Below, one piece after another: positions 18,027 to 29,598 of a stretch of DNA of 64,000 nucleotides. A program made the position numbers and the translations under genes. How positions within the stretch are numbered: position 1 is the stretch's first letter; each line of letters opens with the position of its first letter. Below the pieces are notes generated by a model. It was given only the letters and a program-made list of their open reading frames with translations, made no database searches and was not told the DNA's origin. This stretch comes from Plasmopara viticola (taxonomy: Eukaryota > Oomycota > Peronosporomycetes > Peronosporales > Peronosporaceae). The DNA lies in assembly GCA_001695595.3 (NCBI GenBank), contig MBPM02000003.1, forward strand, positions 1,178,001-1,242,000. The letters are read 5' to 3'.

Positions 18027-20318
18027 TTACCGGCGCTGCAACATGCGCAACGCGACTTCTTCCTGACTAGCAATCGCCCAATGGTCAACATTGTTCTTTC
18101 TATCGTCCTCGTCTTCATCGTCACTACCATCGGACAAGTCGGCGGGACTACTCGTGGCCTCTGCGTTCTTCCTGTCTCCGTCGTCCGAGTCTGCCGCAAG
18201 ATGCACGCCTTCGTCTTCACTCTCATCTCGACGCTCGCCCTTGATTTTTAGGCGTTTCTTGTGGTGCTTGGCACGCACGCGCTCCTTCTCAAGACGACGA
18301 TCTTCTGCATCCTTTGCGGCAAGACGCGCAGCCACCTGTTCTGTGTATACCTTGGCGTGCTGCGCCACATCGGCAAATTCAGTCTCACTGCCAATACGCG
18401 CCGCAAGACGATCCGCGAGGCTGGTACTATTGCCTTCCTCGTCAAAAACAATTTTAGACGCGTTCACGACATCAGGATCAACACGCAGCTTTTTCATCTT
18501 CTTCTTGCGCCGACCCAGTGCATCTTCATCAAGCGGCTCGTCGTCCTCGTTCCAATTATGTACCCGTTTTACAACCATCAGCGAATCTCCTGCCTCTTCT
18601 TCTTCTTCAACTCTCTTCTCATCCTCCTTCTCGTCCACCTTTTCCTGAGGTTCTCCCTTTTCCTTTGAATTTAAAGCCACCAGCTGCCGTGCTAACCGCT
18701 TGCGCTCCTTCTCCGCCTTGATCTTTTCTTTTAATTGCTGCAGCTTCCGATTTACATTCTTCTTACTACGCAGTTCGTCACGTAATGCTTCGTGCCCTCC
18801 TCTTTCGTGCTCAGTTTTTAGTGTAGATAGAAACGGCATCCGTGGCGCACCAGGAAGTCCCAAAGACTCGGCATATGCATCGAGGGACAGAGCAGTGGCA
18901 TCAAATACCGCACGATCGGGCTGCAAATAGACTGAGCGCACATACGACATGAACGCTTTTTGCGCCAGCGCCTTGATTTCCTTGTCACCAGCCACCACGG
19001 ACGCCACTTTTTGACGGCAGCTCGTAGTCTTTGCCGCATTCAACTTGGTTTCACGAATCGGGACCTTAGCGTCCTCCAACCGCTTAATCATACCGTCCAC
19101 TTCCGACGGAACGAGACACAGCAAAGCCTTCCCTTGCTTGTTATATCGAGCAGTACGACCAACTCGATGAATATAACTAGACGCGTCTTCGGGACAATCA
19201 AGTTGCAGGACCCAATCAACTTGAGGAAAGTCCAGACCTCGCGCTGCAATGTCCGTCGCAAAGAGCACTGCTGCCGGTTTGTTTAGAAATTCGTAATACA
19301 CCTCAACACGCTTGCCTTGCTTGTACTTGCCGTGTAAGGCACAGAGCGGAATCCCAGGCTGGAGCTTGCAAAAGACGCTGTAAAAGAAACGCACTTGACG
19401 GCACGTGGACAAAAAGACTATTGTCTTCTGCTTCAGATGCGACTTGATAAAGGACAAGAGCACGTCTAATTTGCATTCCAATGGCGTAACGACATAACTT
19501 TGCTGAAGGCCCTTAGGCGTTGCATTAGCAGAGTGATCGTGCACGGCCACGTACTCGGGCTCGCGCAAACTCAGTGCCGCCAAATTCTTGACCGATTTGG
19601 TCTGCGTGGCAGAAAAGAGCATCGACTGCCGCTCTCCCGCTGGTGGCAAGTGCTCTAGAATAGCCGTCAACTGCTTTTGAAACCCAAGATCAAGGATGCG
19701 ATCCGCTTCGTCCAAAACCAACAGTTGCAAATTGCTAGCATCAAACGATGGTGTCTGTTCCATATGTTGTAACAATCTGCCGGGTGTGCACACGAGCAAA
19801 TTCATTCGAATGAGGCGTAGTTGTTCCTCATGAAAGTTCTTGCCACCAATGATCAGACCCGCCGAGAACGTGTGCGCCTTGCCCACATTACGCAAGACTT
19901 CAAAGATTTGTAGTGCCAACTCCCGCGTCGGTGAAATGATGAGGGCTCCTAGTCCATCCTCGACACTCCAGCGGAGACGAAAGAGCTTCTCAAGTACCGG
20001 CAACAGGAAGGCAAGCGTCTTGCCCGAGCCGGTTTTGGCCGCTGCCAGCACATCACGACCCGCTAGTGCATGTGGCAATGCACCAATTTGAATCTTGGTG
20101 GGTGCAGAGAATCCACAGCGTCTTAAACCGCGTCGTGACGCCTCGGACAGAGGAAACAGGTCGAAGCTGGCGGCCTCACCCAGTTGTGAGCCGCGCGCCG
20201 GCGTCTGCTCAGCTATGCGCGCTTCTAGTCGCTCGATCTCAAGACGCTCACGTTCGTTCTGCTTCAGCTTCATGGAGGCTGCATCCCCTTCATCTGGCGG
20301 AAGCGACCGCGATGCCAT
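18027..20318 (-). CDS. DBP4: DEAD-box RNA helicase, Dbp4/DDX10 family
   Basis: Intronless, 763 residues. An ATP-dependent RNA helicase of the nucleolus; in yeast, Dbp4 acts on U14/U3 snoRNA steps of 18S rRNA maturation. Motifs in order: isolated F and Q motif (FSAPTKIQ, about 70-77), Walker A AAKTGSGKT (93-101), PTRELA, LVLDEADRILD (DEAD box), LFSATQ (SAT), DIAARGLDF and IHRVGRTAR. The linker AALSLREPEYVAV, the coiled C-terminal extension and the acidic/basic tail match Dbp4/DDX10 rather than other DEAD-box families. The tail (about 530-763) is rich in Lys, Glu and Asp with nuclear-localisation-like clusters. Length is close to the yeast protein (770). The ATG at 20316-20318 is followed by a short acidic leader. 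Confidence 0.95.
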   Translation of the reverse strand: MASRSLPPDEGDAASMKLKQNERERLEIERLEARIAEQTPARGSQLGEAASFDLFPLSEASRRGLRRCGFSAPTKIQIGALPHALAGRDVLAAAKTGSGKTLAFLLPVLEKLFRLRWSVEDGLGALIISPTRELALQIFEVLRNVGKAHTFSAGLIIGGKNFHEEQLRLIRMNLLVCTPGRLLQHMEQTPSFDASNLQLLVLDEADRILDLGFQKQLTAILEHLPPAGERQSMLFSATQTKSVKNLAALSLREPEYVAVHDHSANATPKGLQQSYVVTPLECKLDVLLSFIKSHLKQKTIVFLSTCRQVRFFYSVFCKLQPGIPLCALHGKYKQGKRVEVYYEFLNKPAAVLFATDIAARGLDFPQVDWVLQLDCPEDASSYIHRVGRTARYNKQGKALLCLVPSEVDGMIKRLEDAKVPIRETKLNAAKTTSCRQKVASVVAGDKEIKALAQKAFMSYVRSVYLQPDRAVFDATALSLDAYAESLGLPGAPRMPFLSTLKTEHERGGHEALRDELRSKKNVNRKLQQLKEKIKAEKERKRLARQLVALNSKEKGEPQEKVDEKEDEKRVEEEEEAGDSLMVVKRVHNWNEDDEPLDEDALGRRKKKMKKLRVDPDVVNASKIVFDEEGNSTSLADRLAARIGSETEFADVAQHAKVYTEQVAARLAAKDAEDRRLEKERVRAKHHKKRLKIKGERRDESEDEGVHLAADSDDGDRKNAEATSSPADLSDGSDDEDEDDRKNNVDHWAIASQEEVALRMLQRR

Positions 20319-20340
20319 TTCAAAGTGGTTAAATGATTGA

Positions 20341-23300
20341 TTGGCTTGCCTCGAAATTCAAATAGGTTTTACTGCAACGAATTAGCATAACTTAATGCTC
20401 TGTAACTAGTAGACAAACTTTATGTTTCTGACTCATATTTTTTCTTGTACGATTCGTTTGTTACATTGCAATATTAGTAGTATACTATCGAGATAGAAAA
20501 ATTTAGTCTTGACTGCCGCAATTTTGATGAAATGTATACCTCTGCACTCCGCATAATCACCCAATATGAAAACCTGTACAGACAACAAAACTGGCCTCCG
20601 TTACCCTGATACGCTTCACATCGTCACCAATGAGCAGAGGATGACTGAATTGAAATATTGCCACCTCTATTTCTACAACGTCGCTATCTGGTCGGATTTT
20701 GAGCTTGCGTAAAAAAGTCTCACTTGGTGAGCTGCCACAGGTGATTGATTACACAAGGCTGTGCTAAGAGCTTCTTCGTGAAATATTCTGAGTCGTTATC
20801 AACATTGTAGTAGGCTTGATTGACAGAGCCAACCATTTTGATTTACATGAGAGTGGTGGCCATGCCTGTCGTCCAAATAATAAATTAAAGTCATTAAAGC
20901 GCAAAATTCGGGCCTTTGGTTCTGTTTCAGCGTTGACGTCTTCAGGTGTGGAGGTTGCTGTACAAACGAATATTTTAAAGGATTGTATGAGCTTAATTGA
21001 TGTCACAATTGTTGGTTCTATACGCTGCTCCACAGCACTGTATCGCACTTTCAGCCACATCATAATCTGTTTGTCTAATTCCGTGCTCAGTCTAGTAACG
21101 TTTAAGCACCCTTTTCAAATTATCAAGCATTTTTACTCCCGAACGACCTTGGACCAAGCACATTTTTTTGCTAAATCTAGACGTCGCTGCGTCAAAGCAT
21201 GATTGCATACGACACAACATGTCTCTCGGGTGATCACGGTCGTGTCAAAGAGAAGAGAATGAGATATGGTGCTCATCGAGCAGCACAAGTAACCTCGTCT
21301 ATCACGAGGAGTATATTGATAAAGCCATGACGAAGCAGTCGTGGATGTGAGATCTTTAAGAATGTAATGGATTGTATAAATACCAGAAAGTTGTCATTTT
21401 AATTGACGTGAAAGTGACTTCTTTAGAAAATTGAAATCTAATTTGACACGGCAGTGGCTTTTAAAAGAAAACAAGTGCATTGTTTAGTGCAAAGATAGAG
21501 GAGGTAATGGTTTGAAATAGCAAGTCATTCACATCATCAACTTTTTACTAGAAAGACAAATGAGAAGTGTGCCTTCTACACTCTTGTAATAAGCCAAATG
21601 AGGTTTCTAATCTGGCACAGACTCGCCTTTTGGACAAGATGCACTGTCAAACAACATGTCGAGACAAATGATTCAAAGCATACTCAGCTTTAAGACGGGA
21701 CATTAACCGCCATTAAAAGGGAATATACCATTGACCAATGGCAATTATTCGAGCGGTCTGCTCTGAGAGTACTTGGTCGCACCTTCAAGACTCTTGAACA
21801 CGCCTGCTACTGTTAATCTCATGACGCACTTGATTAGTCTTCAATGGGTTAACATAGACATAATCGTATACTATTTCTACTCGTAGTCGTACAGTGCATG
21901 CGGAGACGGACTTGGAGGATCACGTTCTCCGCGTGCGAGCAGTGCTCGAGTGCATGCCGACGCATGACGTTTATGTCATGTTGTCTTCGGAAATCTTGGT
22001 AGCGCTTTTTAAAGCTGGTATTCGAACCATTTAAGAGCGAGTGTTTGTGTCGTTAAACAAAAAAAAAGATCTGACTTAAGCGCATTCTAGAATGTGTGTT
22101 GAAGCCGAACATGGTGTTATCGCTTGTAACCAGATCAAATTTGCAAGCGAGTGCTCTGTCTAAATGTAATACGGGAAGCGTCTAGAAATCAGTGATAAGG
22201 ACGCCTAAAATGAGCAGTAGAGCACAATTCTGTTCTTCATTTTAAACGTCAAGCTTTGTCGATTATTCTAGCGGGATATCGTGTCGAAGATGTTAATGCC
22301 TAAGTTTTGGCGGCCACTATATATGTTTTACTTTTCAATTCTTGTGGTCCCCCTTTCTATCGCAAATGCAAATTTTCTACTATGATCTTGTTTGATGTTA
22401 CCTCAATGTATGCAGCTGATGTGAAATGACCAGCCTTTCTCACAATATTTATGCTCTCGTCTTACTAATGGTTATAGCTGGCCAAAGCGATGCATATGCA
22501 AGGATGTGAAGTGCCACTACAAAATATAGTAGGCATCGGTGTCATTCTGATCGCATTAGTGATAATTATTTTAGCGTAAAAAGACGTATTTTTTATTATA
22601 AGTTAAGCTTTTCATAGTCGCTGGCGTCGTAATAGGAGGTATGGCATTCGACCCGAATCCAATTCTTCCCCAGCATGTTGCGTCAAAGTATTTCAATCTG
22701 CGCACAAGCCTGAGCTTAACATTTTGCTGCCGCATCAAAGTTGCCACCATCCGGTTTGATGTGAGCGCAATGTGTATCGGTTTCACGGTGTCATTTCATG
22801 TCTTTAAACGCATTAAGTTTGCGGTTGCCTTTTGAAAGACCAGCCCGAACTTCAATTCGGTTTGAGATGACGTGCAAGAGATAATTCTATCACTCGTCTC
22901 GAAGCGAGTAGTGTGAGCCTTCACAGCTACCGCCATTTTAATAACAACATTCATTGTAAGCATAGAGCGGCAGAAAATAGTATGGCAGCACCGTGAATTG
23001 CGGCTCGCTCATAGCTGCTACAGTGCGATCGAAAAGTTTTGTGCTTGATATCTACTCATAGTAATGGGCTAATTATTCGATCTTGACGTTCGCGAGGGTT
23101 ACTCCTCGCGTGACACATATGGAAAAACTTGATTTAGAGAAGACACCGTTCCATCGCATTTAGACGTTAGCTATGAGCGTACTTTATCACTTCGTTTATT
23201 CTTTAACGAATTTCTTGGCGTCGTAATAAGCAAGACGACGGAGCTGGCTTGCACTCTCTATGGAAATTATCTTAAATGCTTTCCGGCACGTTTATCTCCA

Positions 23301-24365
23301 CAGAATTCATGAGGCTACGGCTCCTTCGGGGCAATATTGGATGAAATTTGTGAAGAAGAATTGGACTTATTTAATCACGTGGTTCATGAACTTAACAATA
23401 AGATCGCCCACAACGCGTCTCAGCCCAAGGTGTTCAAAACCTCTATCTTTTCTTCGTGATGTTTAGCCTTTGCTAGCTACTTAAAGCGTACAGCTTTATG
23501 GCCTGTTCATGTGTTATATCAGCTTCCTATCACGCCTATACAAACCTTATAGCAGGACTGAGCACGAAGACAGCACTTTGAAGTATATGCCAGGGTAATC
23601 TTAAGGCTGATATAAGTCTCATAATCCTGAAAATCGCAACGCCTCTCAAGGTGTCTGACTTTCTGGCTGAGAGATATGTTTTGTTAATTCTGGTCGAAGA
23701 CACTTATTCTTCCCTTGCTAGTTGTTGTTGGTTGACATTTTGCAGTGTCAGTAAATTGCTTTCATTTAAAATTCGTCGTACATTCGACACTCGAAGAAAA
23801 AAGTACTTCATGCTTTCTTTTCACCAATCTTGACAACATTCTATTTGTTCTCGCATTCTTGGTCACACTTTTGCACGTGGGACTACTTGTAGAGACCAAC
23901 AGTAGTTTCTTCGGGCTAATAATGTACATATAACTTCAGGCCTTTGTCTTTTGTAGCAACAACTCGAGCTGGATACTTCGTATCCATCCTAGAGTGGAGC
24001 AGACGGTGTGTCAACTTATAGCGATGCAACTCGATTGTTGTCGAGGGATTAACTACCCAACTTCGGCATCGTCCCACACCTAAAATGATATAATCACGTA
24101 TGCCCAGCGAACCTCTCCGTCAATGCAGCCTTCTCCCCTGCTAATTTGAGGCAACTAGCGACTTCGCTTGCATAAAAGCACGCCAAAAAGGTTGAACTTA
24201 ATGCGAAATCTTTTTCAAAAAAAACATTGTCATTCTTTAAGACAAGAAAAGCTTGTATGTTGCCGCTTTCAAAATGCGTAAGCCCAATTGACAACAATGA
24301 GTTTAGGGCCTAAGCACACTCGTAACATCACCAGTGCGTACTTTATAGAACAGTAGCTCTTGCGT
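20341..24365. other. gene desert with decayed repeats
   Basis: About 4 kb without a supported gene. All open frames are under 130 codons and lack domains. One recognisable segment is a Ty3/gypsy reverse transcriptase relic near 21.75-22.04 kb, listed separately. The rest is AT-leaning and unrecognised. Confidence 0.6.
21749..22036 (+). pseudogene. relic of a Ty3/gypsy reverse transcriptase
   Basis: Successive pieces in shifting plus-strand frames match the gypsy reverse transcriptase core in the right order: SALRVLGRTFKTL (cf. TAFRTRYGxFEFxVMPFGL), then NTPATVNLM from 21797 (cf. TNAPATFQRLM), then WVNIDIIVY (cf. the catalytic YLDDILVYS, with one Asp lost), and finally LEDHVLRVRAVLECM followed by VYVMLSS (cf. 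HLxHVRxVLExLRxxxLYxKxSKCEF). Frameshifts and a lost catalytic Asp show it is dead. No LTRs were identified. It shows that this desert is built from old LTR elements. Confidence 0.65.
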
Positions 24366-24381
24366 TCAATAGCCCCAAGCT
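24366..24381. repeat. left target-site duplication of SINE
   Basis: The 16-mer tcaatagccccaagct is repeated perfectly at 24703-24718, flanking the SINE. A perfect 16-bp direct repeat of this kind is what LINE-encoded endonuclease/reverse transcriptase integration leaves behind. Confidence 0.85.
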
Positions 24382-24702
24382 ACCGACCCTGTGGCTCGAG
24401 CGGTTAGCCGTTCGACCCAGGACCGGGAGGTACCTGGTTTGATACCCATAGGATCCGAATTAAGGAAGCCGGAGATAGGTCACTAAAGTGGACGAGCAAT
24501 CACACCCGAGTGTGTGACTGCCCTACCAACTCGCGCCCGATTGGGTAATAAAAGGGTTGGGGGGGGGACGCCCCACTGACCGAAAAAGCCCCATAGTGTA
24601 ATGAGGGGTACGGAACCCGGTCCCAAGATGGGTCGGATTGCTATCAGCATCCCGCGATAGAGACAGCTTAGTCCTAGCGCGTGGGTTCCAGTAGCTTAAA
24701 TC
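24382..24702 (+). mobile_element. tRNA-derived SINE, complete insertion
   Basis: A 321-bp insertion bounded by a perfect 16-bp direct repeat. Its head carries RNA polymerase III promoter elements in tRNA spacing: box A TGGCTCGAGCGG at 24392-24403 and box B GGTTTGATACC at 24436-24446, 33 bp between them. A GC-richer body unlike the flanks follows, with a run of nine G around 24550. The 3' end has no long poly(A). tRNA-related SINEs are known from Phytophthora genomes, and they rely on LINE machinery. The intact duplication implies a fairly recent insertion compared with the surrounding relics. Confidence 0.85.
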
Positions 24703-24718
24703 TCAATAGCCCCAAGCT
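24703..24718. repeat. right target-site duplication of SINE
   Basis: Perfect second copy of the 16-mer at 24366-24381; the interrupted sequence around it continues as AT-leaning intergenic DNA. Confidence 0.85.
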
Positions 24719-27682
24719 CCGTGGGATACCTCGACCTTCTTCAGTTGCAGCAATTCGCAGCCGATGACATCGTCGAAAACGTCACAAAAGAAATTGAACG
24801 ATTTTGACTTGTACGTTAAATCAGCACAAGTACGAGCTAAAACCTTCCGTGGTGTTTGCAAAAGTATTTTGGTGCTAGAAATTGTAGCACCTCATAATAT
24901 GCATATTCAATACTTTGAACAGAGCTTTGCGGGACACGCATGATCAGCAATGTATACGTGCAAATAGTCGGACTCTTTCTCAAAGTCTTTTTGCAGCCTG
25001 GCGTAGACCACAACGAGGCGATTTTTGCTTTTTGAGTGTTACTTAAACTTAGTAGCTGCCTTAGAAGCAGCCTCATACATCAAGCGTCCCTATTGCATAG
25101 ACACATTTGCTAATGTAGGAATATGGTTCGTTGGTCCTCATGTTACAAGAACTTGTCTAAAAGGGCCTATAGAGTTTTTTAGTGCAAATTGAGCTCCTTT
25201 CGGGCAAATACCGAATAATACATTGCCAAAATATGTCTCGGCGAGAGCCCGTGTCGATCTAATAATTGCCTGAGCAGACGATCGAGGCGTTTTGAAGCCC
25301 ATGTGGCAATGTAAATCATTTTTTACATATTACTGAGCGTATTTAATGTTGCGACTCCCTCATTCGGTATCAATAGTATACAGCTATCAATTTAGTACAA
25401 TATACAAGCTGCACCCGAAAATGTTCTTAAAAACACGTTCTTTATTGCAAGGAAAATTTGTGGAGAAACCGTCTATACCTTTCCGGTAACTCACACTTTT
25501 CTCGTGGTAGCGGTCATTGCCAACCTCATGTTTCGCTCAAGCCAAATTTCGTGTTTTAATCCTCGGTGAAGTGTGACACGTTTTGACAGTAGAATTCTGA
25601 TCACCACATCTTAATAGATCTATACTTAAACATATCGGAGTTCGGGATCTATCAGGACAGTCGGAATTCCGCTGCCTGTAAGAAAGATCCAAGATATTTC
25701 CGCTCAAATCGGGAGCATAGTCATATTGAGAACCATCACCTTGAAATTATAATATAGCAAAGAGCTCAGTGGCTTAAGCTCTGATATTTCTGGCAGTGTT
25801 TGTAATTAGAGCGCACCTGCCATCACACAGCGTAGTTATACAGTCAATAGTTTTGTGAACAGGTCAGCCACGGGGTACCCAGCGATTAATTTCGTGCTGC
25901 TTCATTTTTCTTTTCTTGGCAAATTATTTTTGTGCTACCCACCTGTAGTCCGTTGTATCCGCTTTTGCAGTTTCGTTATCCTCAATTGTTGGCTCTTTAT
26001 TATTTACATATCGTGCAAAATCTGCGTTACCCACAGTTAGTGATGCTACATTACCCACTTGTAGAGCTAATGCTTCCGCGTTTGGTGGCCGTTGCTTCCA
26101 GCGCAACAAAGTTACCAGCTTTAGAAGTTTCAAAAACACCGTCGTGTCTGCCTTCGGGATAAATTTGTACGGGCGTGTACTTGCCTTAAACTTTTATAAA
26201 GGAGCCAATAGCACAGCAGGCGTAGAAACATGACCCATCATTCGCTGTCGCGTGAAGTTGAGTGGCCTTACCTCGCCAAGACGCACGTTAACACGTCTAG
26301 GACAAGAAAAAAAGTGTGCTGTGAGAATTGGTAGACGTACCGCAAGTTTTTATTTATCTAAGGAACATCCAGAACTGTCCTGTCAGCGATTTGTTCTAGA
26401 GCTTGTAATTTTCAATTGCATTTATCAAGCTTCAATGACCTTTATTTGGTGGACATTAGTCGTTTGCTGGCGCTCGGGTCACACTTGTAAAATTTGCACC
26501 CTTGCGCGCTTAGCCAAAAGTCCACCGCTACTGGTTGTTGCTTAAGGAGCTGTTAAAACTTTCAGCTCTAGGCATACATCATGCGTATCTAGCGCATTTC
26601 CAACTCGAGACCCTAATTGATCCCCAGATAGGCGTCTCGCCCCTGCGAGTGACAAGCAAGTATGAGGTTTTAATGGCGCTGCGACTTTTTAAGTCCCTTT
26701 TCCCAGATCTAATCATTTTGTTAAATAGTAATCTCGCCAATTATGTGTAGCCCGCGCTATACTCATCAAAGCATAGCCTCCACATCGCAGTTTTTAATCC
26801 TTTTAAAAGCAAGTAAGATGGCAAAGGCACTTATTTTCGTCAAATTTAACTATATAATTGAGAATTTACTTCGGTTCGTGCTAGCACTGTAAATGCAAAG
26901 AGCCGAAACTAATAGCACCACATTCGCTAGCGGCTCAGCATGAGCGCGTAAATTTTAATAACATGCCTATGTGGCTATCACAATTTGCTCTGTGCACTCA
27001 ATGAAGTTGCGCGCTTACCACCCCGCACTGGTAGGCTCGGATACTCAGGTTTGCATAGTCCGTAGATATTGTTGAAAAGCTTGGTTATTTTTTTAATGAA
27101 AAGGCCTCATGGAAAATGGCTCAGCGAGTAGGTTATACTATAAGAAATGCCACTTTACGTCTCATAAAACTCTGGTGCGATCAAAGTACAGCTATACACA
27201 GTCGCAAGCTTTGCGAATGCAAATGATGATATCTATAACCGGCTATACACCATTACTTGCTGTTGCTTGAATTACGTGGAAGCGTGGTATGCAAGACTGA
27301 GTCTGGAATAGGTTACTGTTAAGGAGTTGTATTAAGACCAAGTACTACTTAAGCCCTATTGCTGTGATGATACTACTATGCTCAGCATAAAGTCAGTACT
27401 CGTCAATTTAAATAATTATAATAAAGTTCGCAATAATAAGAAGCACTTGCGCTCGGTCATTCTTAATTATAAAAATTAGATGGTGACCGTTTGATAATGA
27501 ACTACGAGTAAAGATTGTCACAGATAGAAAGTATGACCCGACCACCGTCACTTTTACCTGGAGTGGCAGATAAAGGGTCTGTTTACACCGAAATAGTCTC
27601 CACGTCCGATCTGTAAGCTGGAGAAAAGCTGTGGAGGACGCATTAAAGAAACATTAGAAATCGTCTGCCGCGACTTATTTCG
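24719..27682. other. gene desert, nothing recognisable
   Basis: About 3 kb with only short overlapping frames (up to 97 codons) and no domain, RNA gene or clear repeat boundary that I can support. Base composition resembles the other intergenic stretches here. Confidence 0.55.
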
Positions 27683-27693
27683 GCACCAATCTT
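27683..27693. repeat. left target-site duplication of non-LTR insertion
   Basis: The 11-mer gcaccaatctt recurs exactly at 28019-28029 and brackets the GC-rich insertion between. Confidence 0.7.
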
Positions 27694-28018
27694 GTATTGT
27701 ATTGTATTACGTTATCGCGTTGCCAAGTTGTGCATGTGCTAGGCTCAGTCTGGCTAGTCCACGGCATAGAGTGGTGTCCGCATACGTCGAGTCTCGTTCG
27801 GCGGGCAGTGCAGCCAGCACCGAGGTCGTGAGGGTCTTCCAATATTTTGCTTAGCTCTGACTTGGTAAGAGCCCAGGTGGCGCTTTGGTGCTGTAGACCG
27901 TCGCGTCGAGGGTGAGGCTCGTTAGAGACCTGCAGATGCCCGAGAGCACCTTCCCGAAGCGCGCGAGCATTTAGCCCCCGCGCTTGGAAGGAGGGCGTCG
28001 CCCCTACCTTTCTCAAGC
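27694..28018 (-). mobile_element. short non-LTR insertion (SINE or truncated LINE end)
   Basis: A 325-bp block, clearly more GC-rich than its flanks, lies between two perfect 11-bp direct repeats. Read on the minus strand it ends in a short tandem tail, three units of aatac, directly against the duplication. That is the usual 3' end of LINE-mobilised elements with simple-repeat tails. No A/B promoter boxes are visible at its 5' end, so a 5'-truncated LINE or a non-tRNA SINE are both possible. A 134-codon frame covers it on the minus strand but has no recognisable domain. Confidence 0.65.
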
Positions 28019-28029
28019 GCACCAATCTT
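28019..28029. repeat. right target-site duplication of non-LTR insertion
   Basis: Second perfect copy of the 11-mer found at 27683-27693. Confidence 0.7.
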
Positions 28030-28857
28030 ATAAACAAGAATAGCTTTTTATAACTTATTGGCCGGCTACACATTTGCAAAACTTTGCCTATCTTATATTA
28101 AGATATATAATGGCCTTCGTTGCAAAAAAAGACAACATATTGTTTTAATCACACAACATTTGTGTAAACATTTACACAGACGGGCCGTTTTAGTTATACA
28201 ATGACTGGTAGAAATTGGACAAATGTCTAATGGACAATCTTTCCGTAAATTAATGTAAAGTGAGTCACTGTCCACAGGTAGTGACAGATGCAAGGCTGTG
28301 ATTAAACGTGGCATTTCGCAGGAAAGACTCGGTTCATACTACCAAAGCCATTTCCCGTTGCCTTAACACAACCTGAATCTTCACGATATGTGCGTCTAAT
28401 GACGCTCAAGTTGGACCGACTGCGCAGAGAATGGAACTGATGATTTATGTGGCCTTCATAGACTTTCGATGTACGGTAAACTCTGACACAGTGGACCTTT
28501 CACAATTGAGTAGGCGGTCAACCAGGTATCATATCTCTGTCGTGTCACGGCAGTCCTTCGTTATAGTTGCTTAATGGTTCATGAGTCAGTCTTATCAAAG
28601 TTATGATTGTAAAAATGCGTGCCATCTTCATAACTAAACTTAGATAAACTTGTACCGGTAGCATTTTTAATAACGGTCACCATGGCGTTTCTCAGCTGAA
28701 CGCTACAGACGTAAGTTGTCCAAATAACGAATAACAAAGAAAACAACGAAGTTTACGGTAAGAAATTGTATAAATGATATTATCTGTTTGCAGTCGGAAC
28801 TTCTCGTCCTGCATAGCTTCTTTAAGGTATTACGGATTGCCACGGTGGCGCAATAAA

Positions 28858-29598
28858 TTAGGCAAGGAGTAGATCAATTGATTCCTGCACATCTTGTCGA
28901 TAGTCATTGTCGTCTAATACCTGCTCGATCGAGACTTCAGGTGTGAATGGCAATGGTTCCACTTCGCACAACAACGAGTCCAAATCAAGATCTACATCCA
29001 AATCGTCAAAACTGGACGAGCTAAAGTTACTGATGATGCTGCCAGCGTCGCTAGCCACGGGGCTGCCATCGCCCATTAATAGCTGCCCAAAGGAACTCAT
29101 TGGAGACATGGCACTAACGGGAAACGAAGACGGTGATCGTGGCGAGCCCTGAACTGTAAAATTCTTCAAGCGCTGTATGCATCCCGTTGCATAGGCATCA
29201 ACGCGATGCTCGGGCCGTACAAATTTCTTCTTCTGTTTGCGTAAGCCGCGTTGTCGGCGATTAATTTTTTGCTGGTACTTTTGCGCATGAGTCTGCACTT
29301 GCTTGATGGAACGTGTTCCGATAAAGGCGGCGATGGAGCGCCAAGGGCCAGTCGGAAACATCTTCATGGCATGCAGGAACTGCTCGTGCTCCTGCTCGGA
29401 CCAGAGGCCGCGAGTGACTGGTGAGGTTGGCGTTGGCGACGGCGAAACAGAGAGGCTGTCTCTGTGAGTGCTAGTAGGCATCATGATCATAGCGGTCGGC
29501 GGTCGCTGCAATGTTGGTAGGGGTGTCACTAAATGCGGTTGCGTTGCTTGGGCAAAATTCGGAAATGAAATACCCAGCGACGTGATTGATGTGGCCAA
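28858..29598 (-). CDS. single-repeat MYB-like transcription factor (SHAQKY class)
   Basis: Intronless, 246 residues. One MYB/SANT repeat at about 65-112 starts GLWSEQEHEQFLHAMKMFP and ends in VQTHAQKYQQKI, the recognition helix with the THAQKY variant of the SHAQKYF motif. Proteins of this class bind DNA as single-repeat factors in plants and stramenopiles. A strongly basic patch (NRRQRGLRKQKKKF) follows the repeat and can serve as nuclear signal. The C-terminal third is acidic (DDLDVDLDLDSLL), typical of an activation region. The N-terminus is Ser/Thr/Pro rich. No neighbour is obviously related. Targets unknown. Confidence 0.88.
   Translation of the reverse strand: MATSITSLGISFPNFAQATQPHLVTPLPTLQRPPTAMIMMPTSTHRDSLSVSPSPTPTSPVTRGLWSEQEHEQFLHAMKMFPTGPWRSIAAFIGTRSIKQVQTHAQKYQQKINRRQRGLRKQKKKFVRPEHRVDAYATGCIQRLKNFTVQGSPRSPSSFPVSAMSPMSSFGQLLMGDGSPVASDAGSIISNFSSSSFDDLDVDLDLDSLLCEVEPLPFTPEVSIEQVLDDNDYRQDVQESIDLLLA

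Noticed and set aside
22014..22032. Box B-like GGTTCGAATACC on the minus strand
   Set aside because: No box A at the right distance and no tRNA stems; it lies within the gypsy relic.
27675..28079. 134-codon minus-strand frame
   Set aside because: Coincides with the GC-rich insertion and crosses its target duplications, so it is not a host gene.
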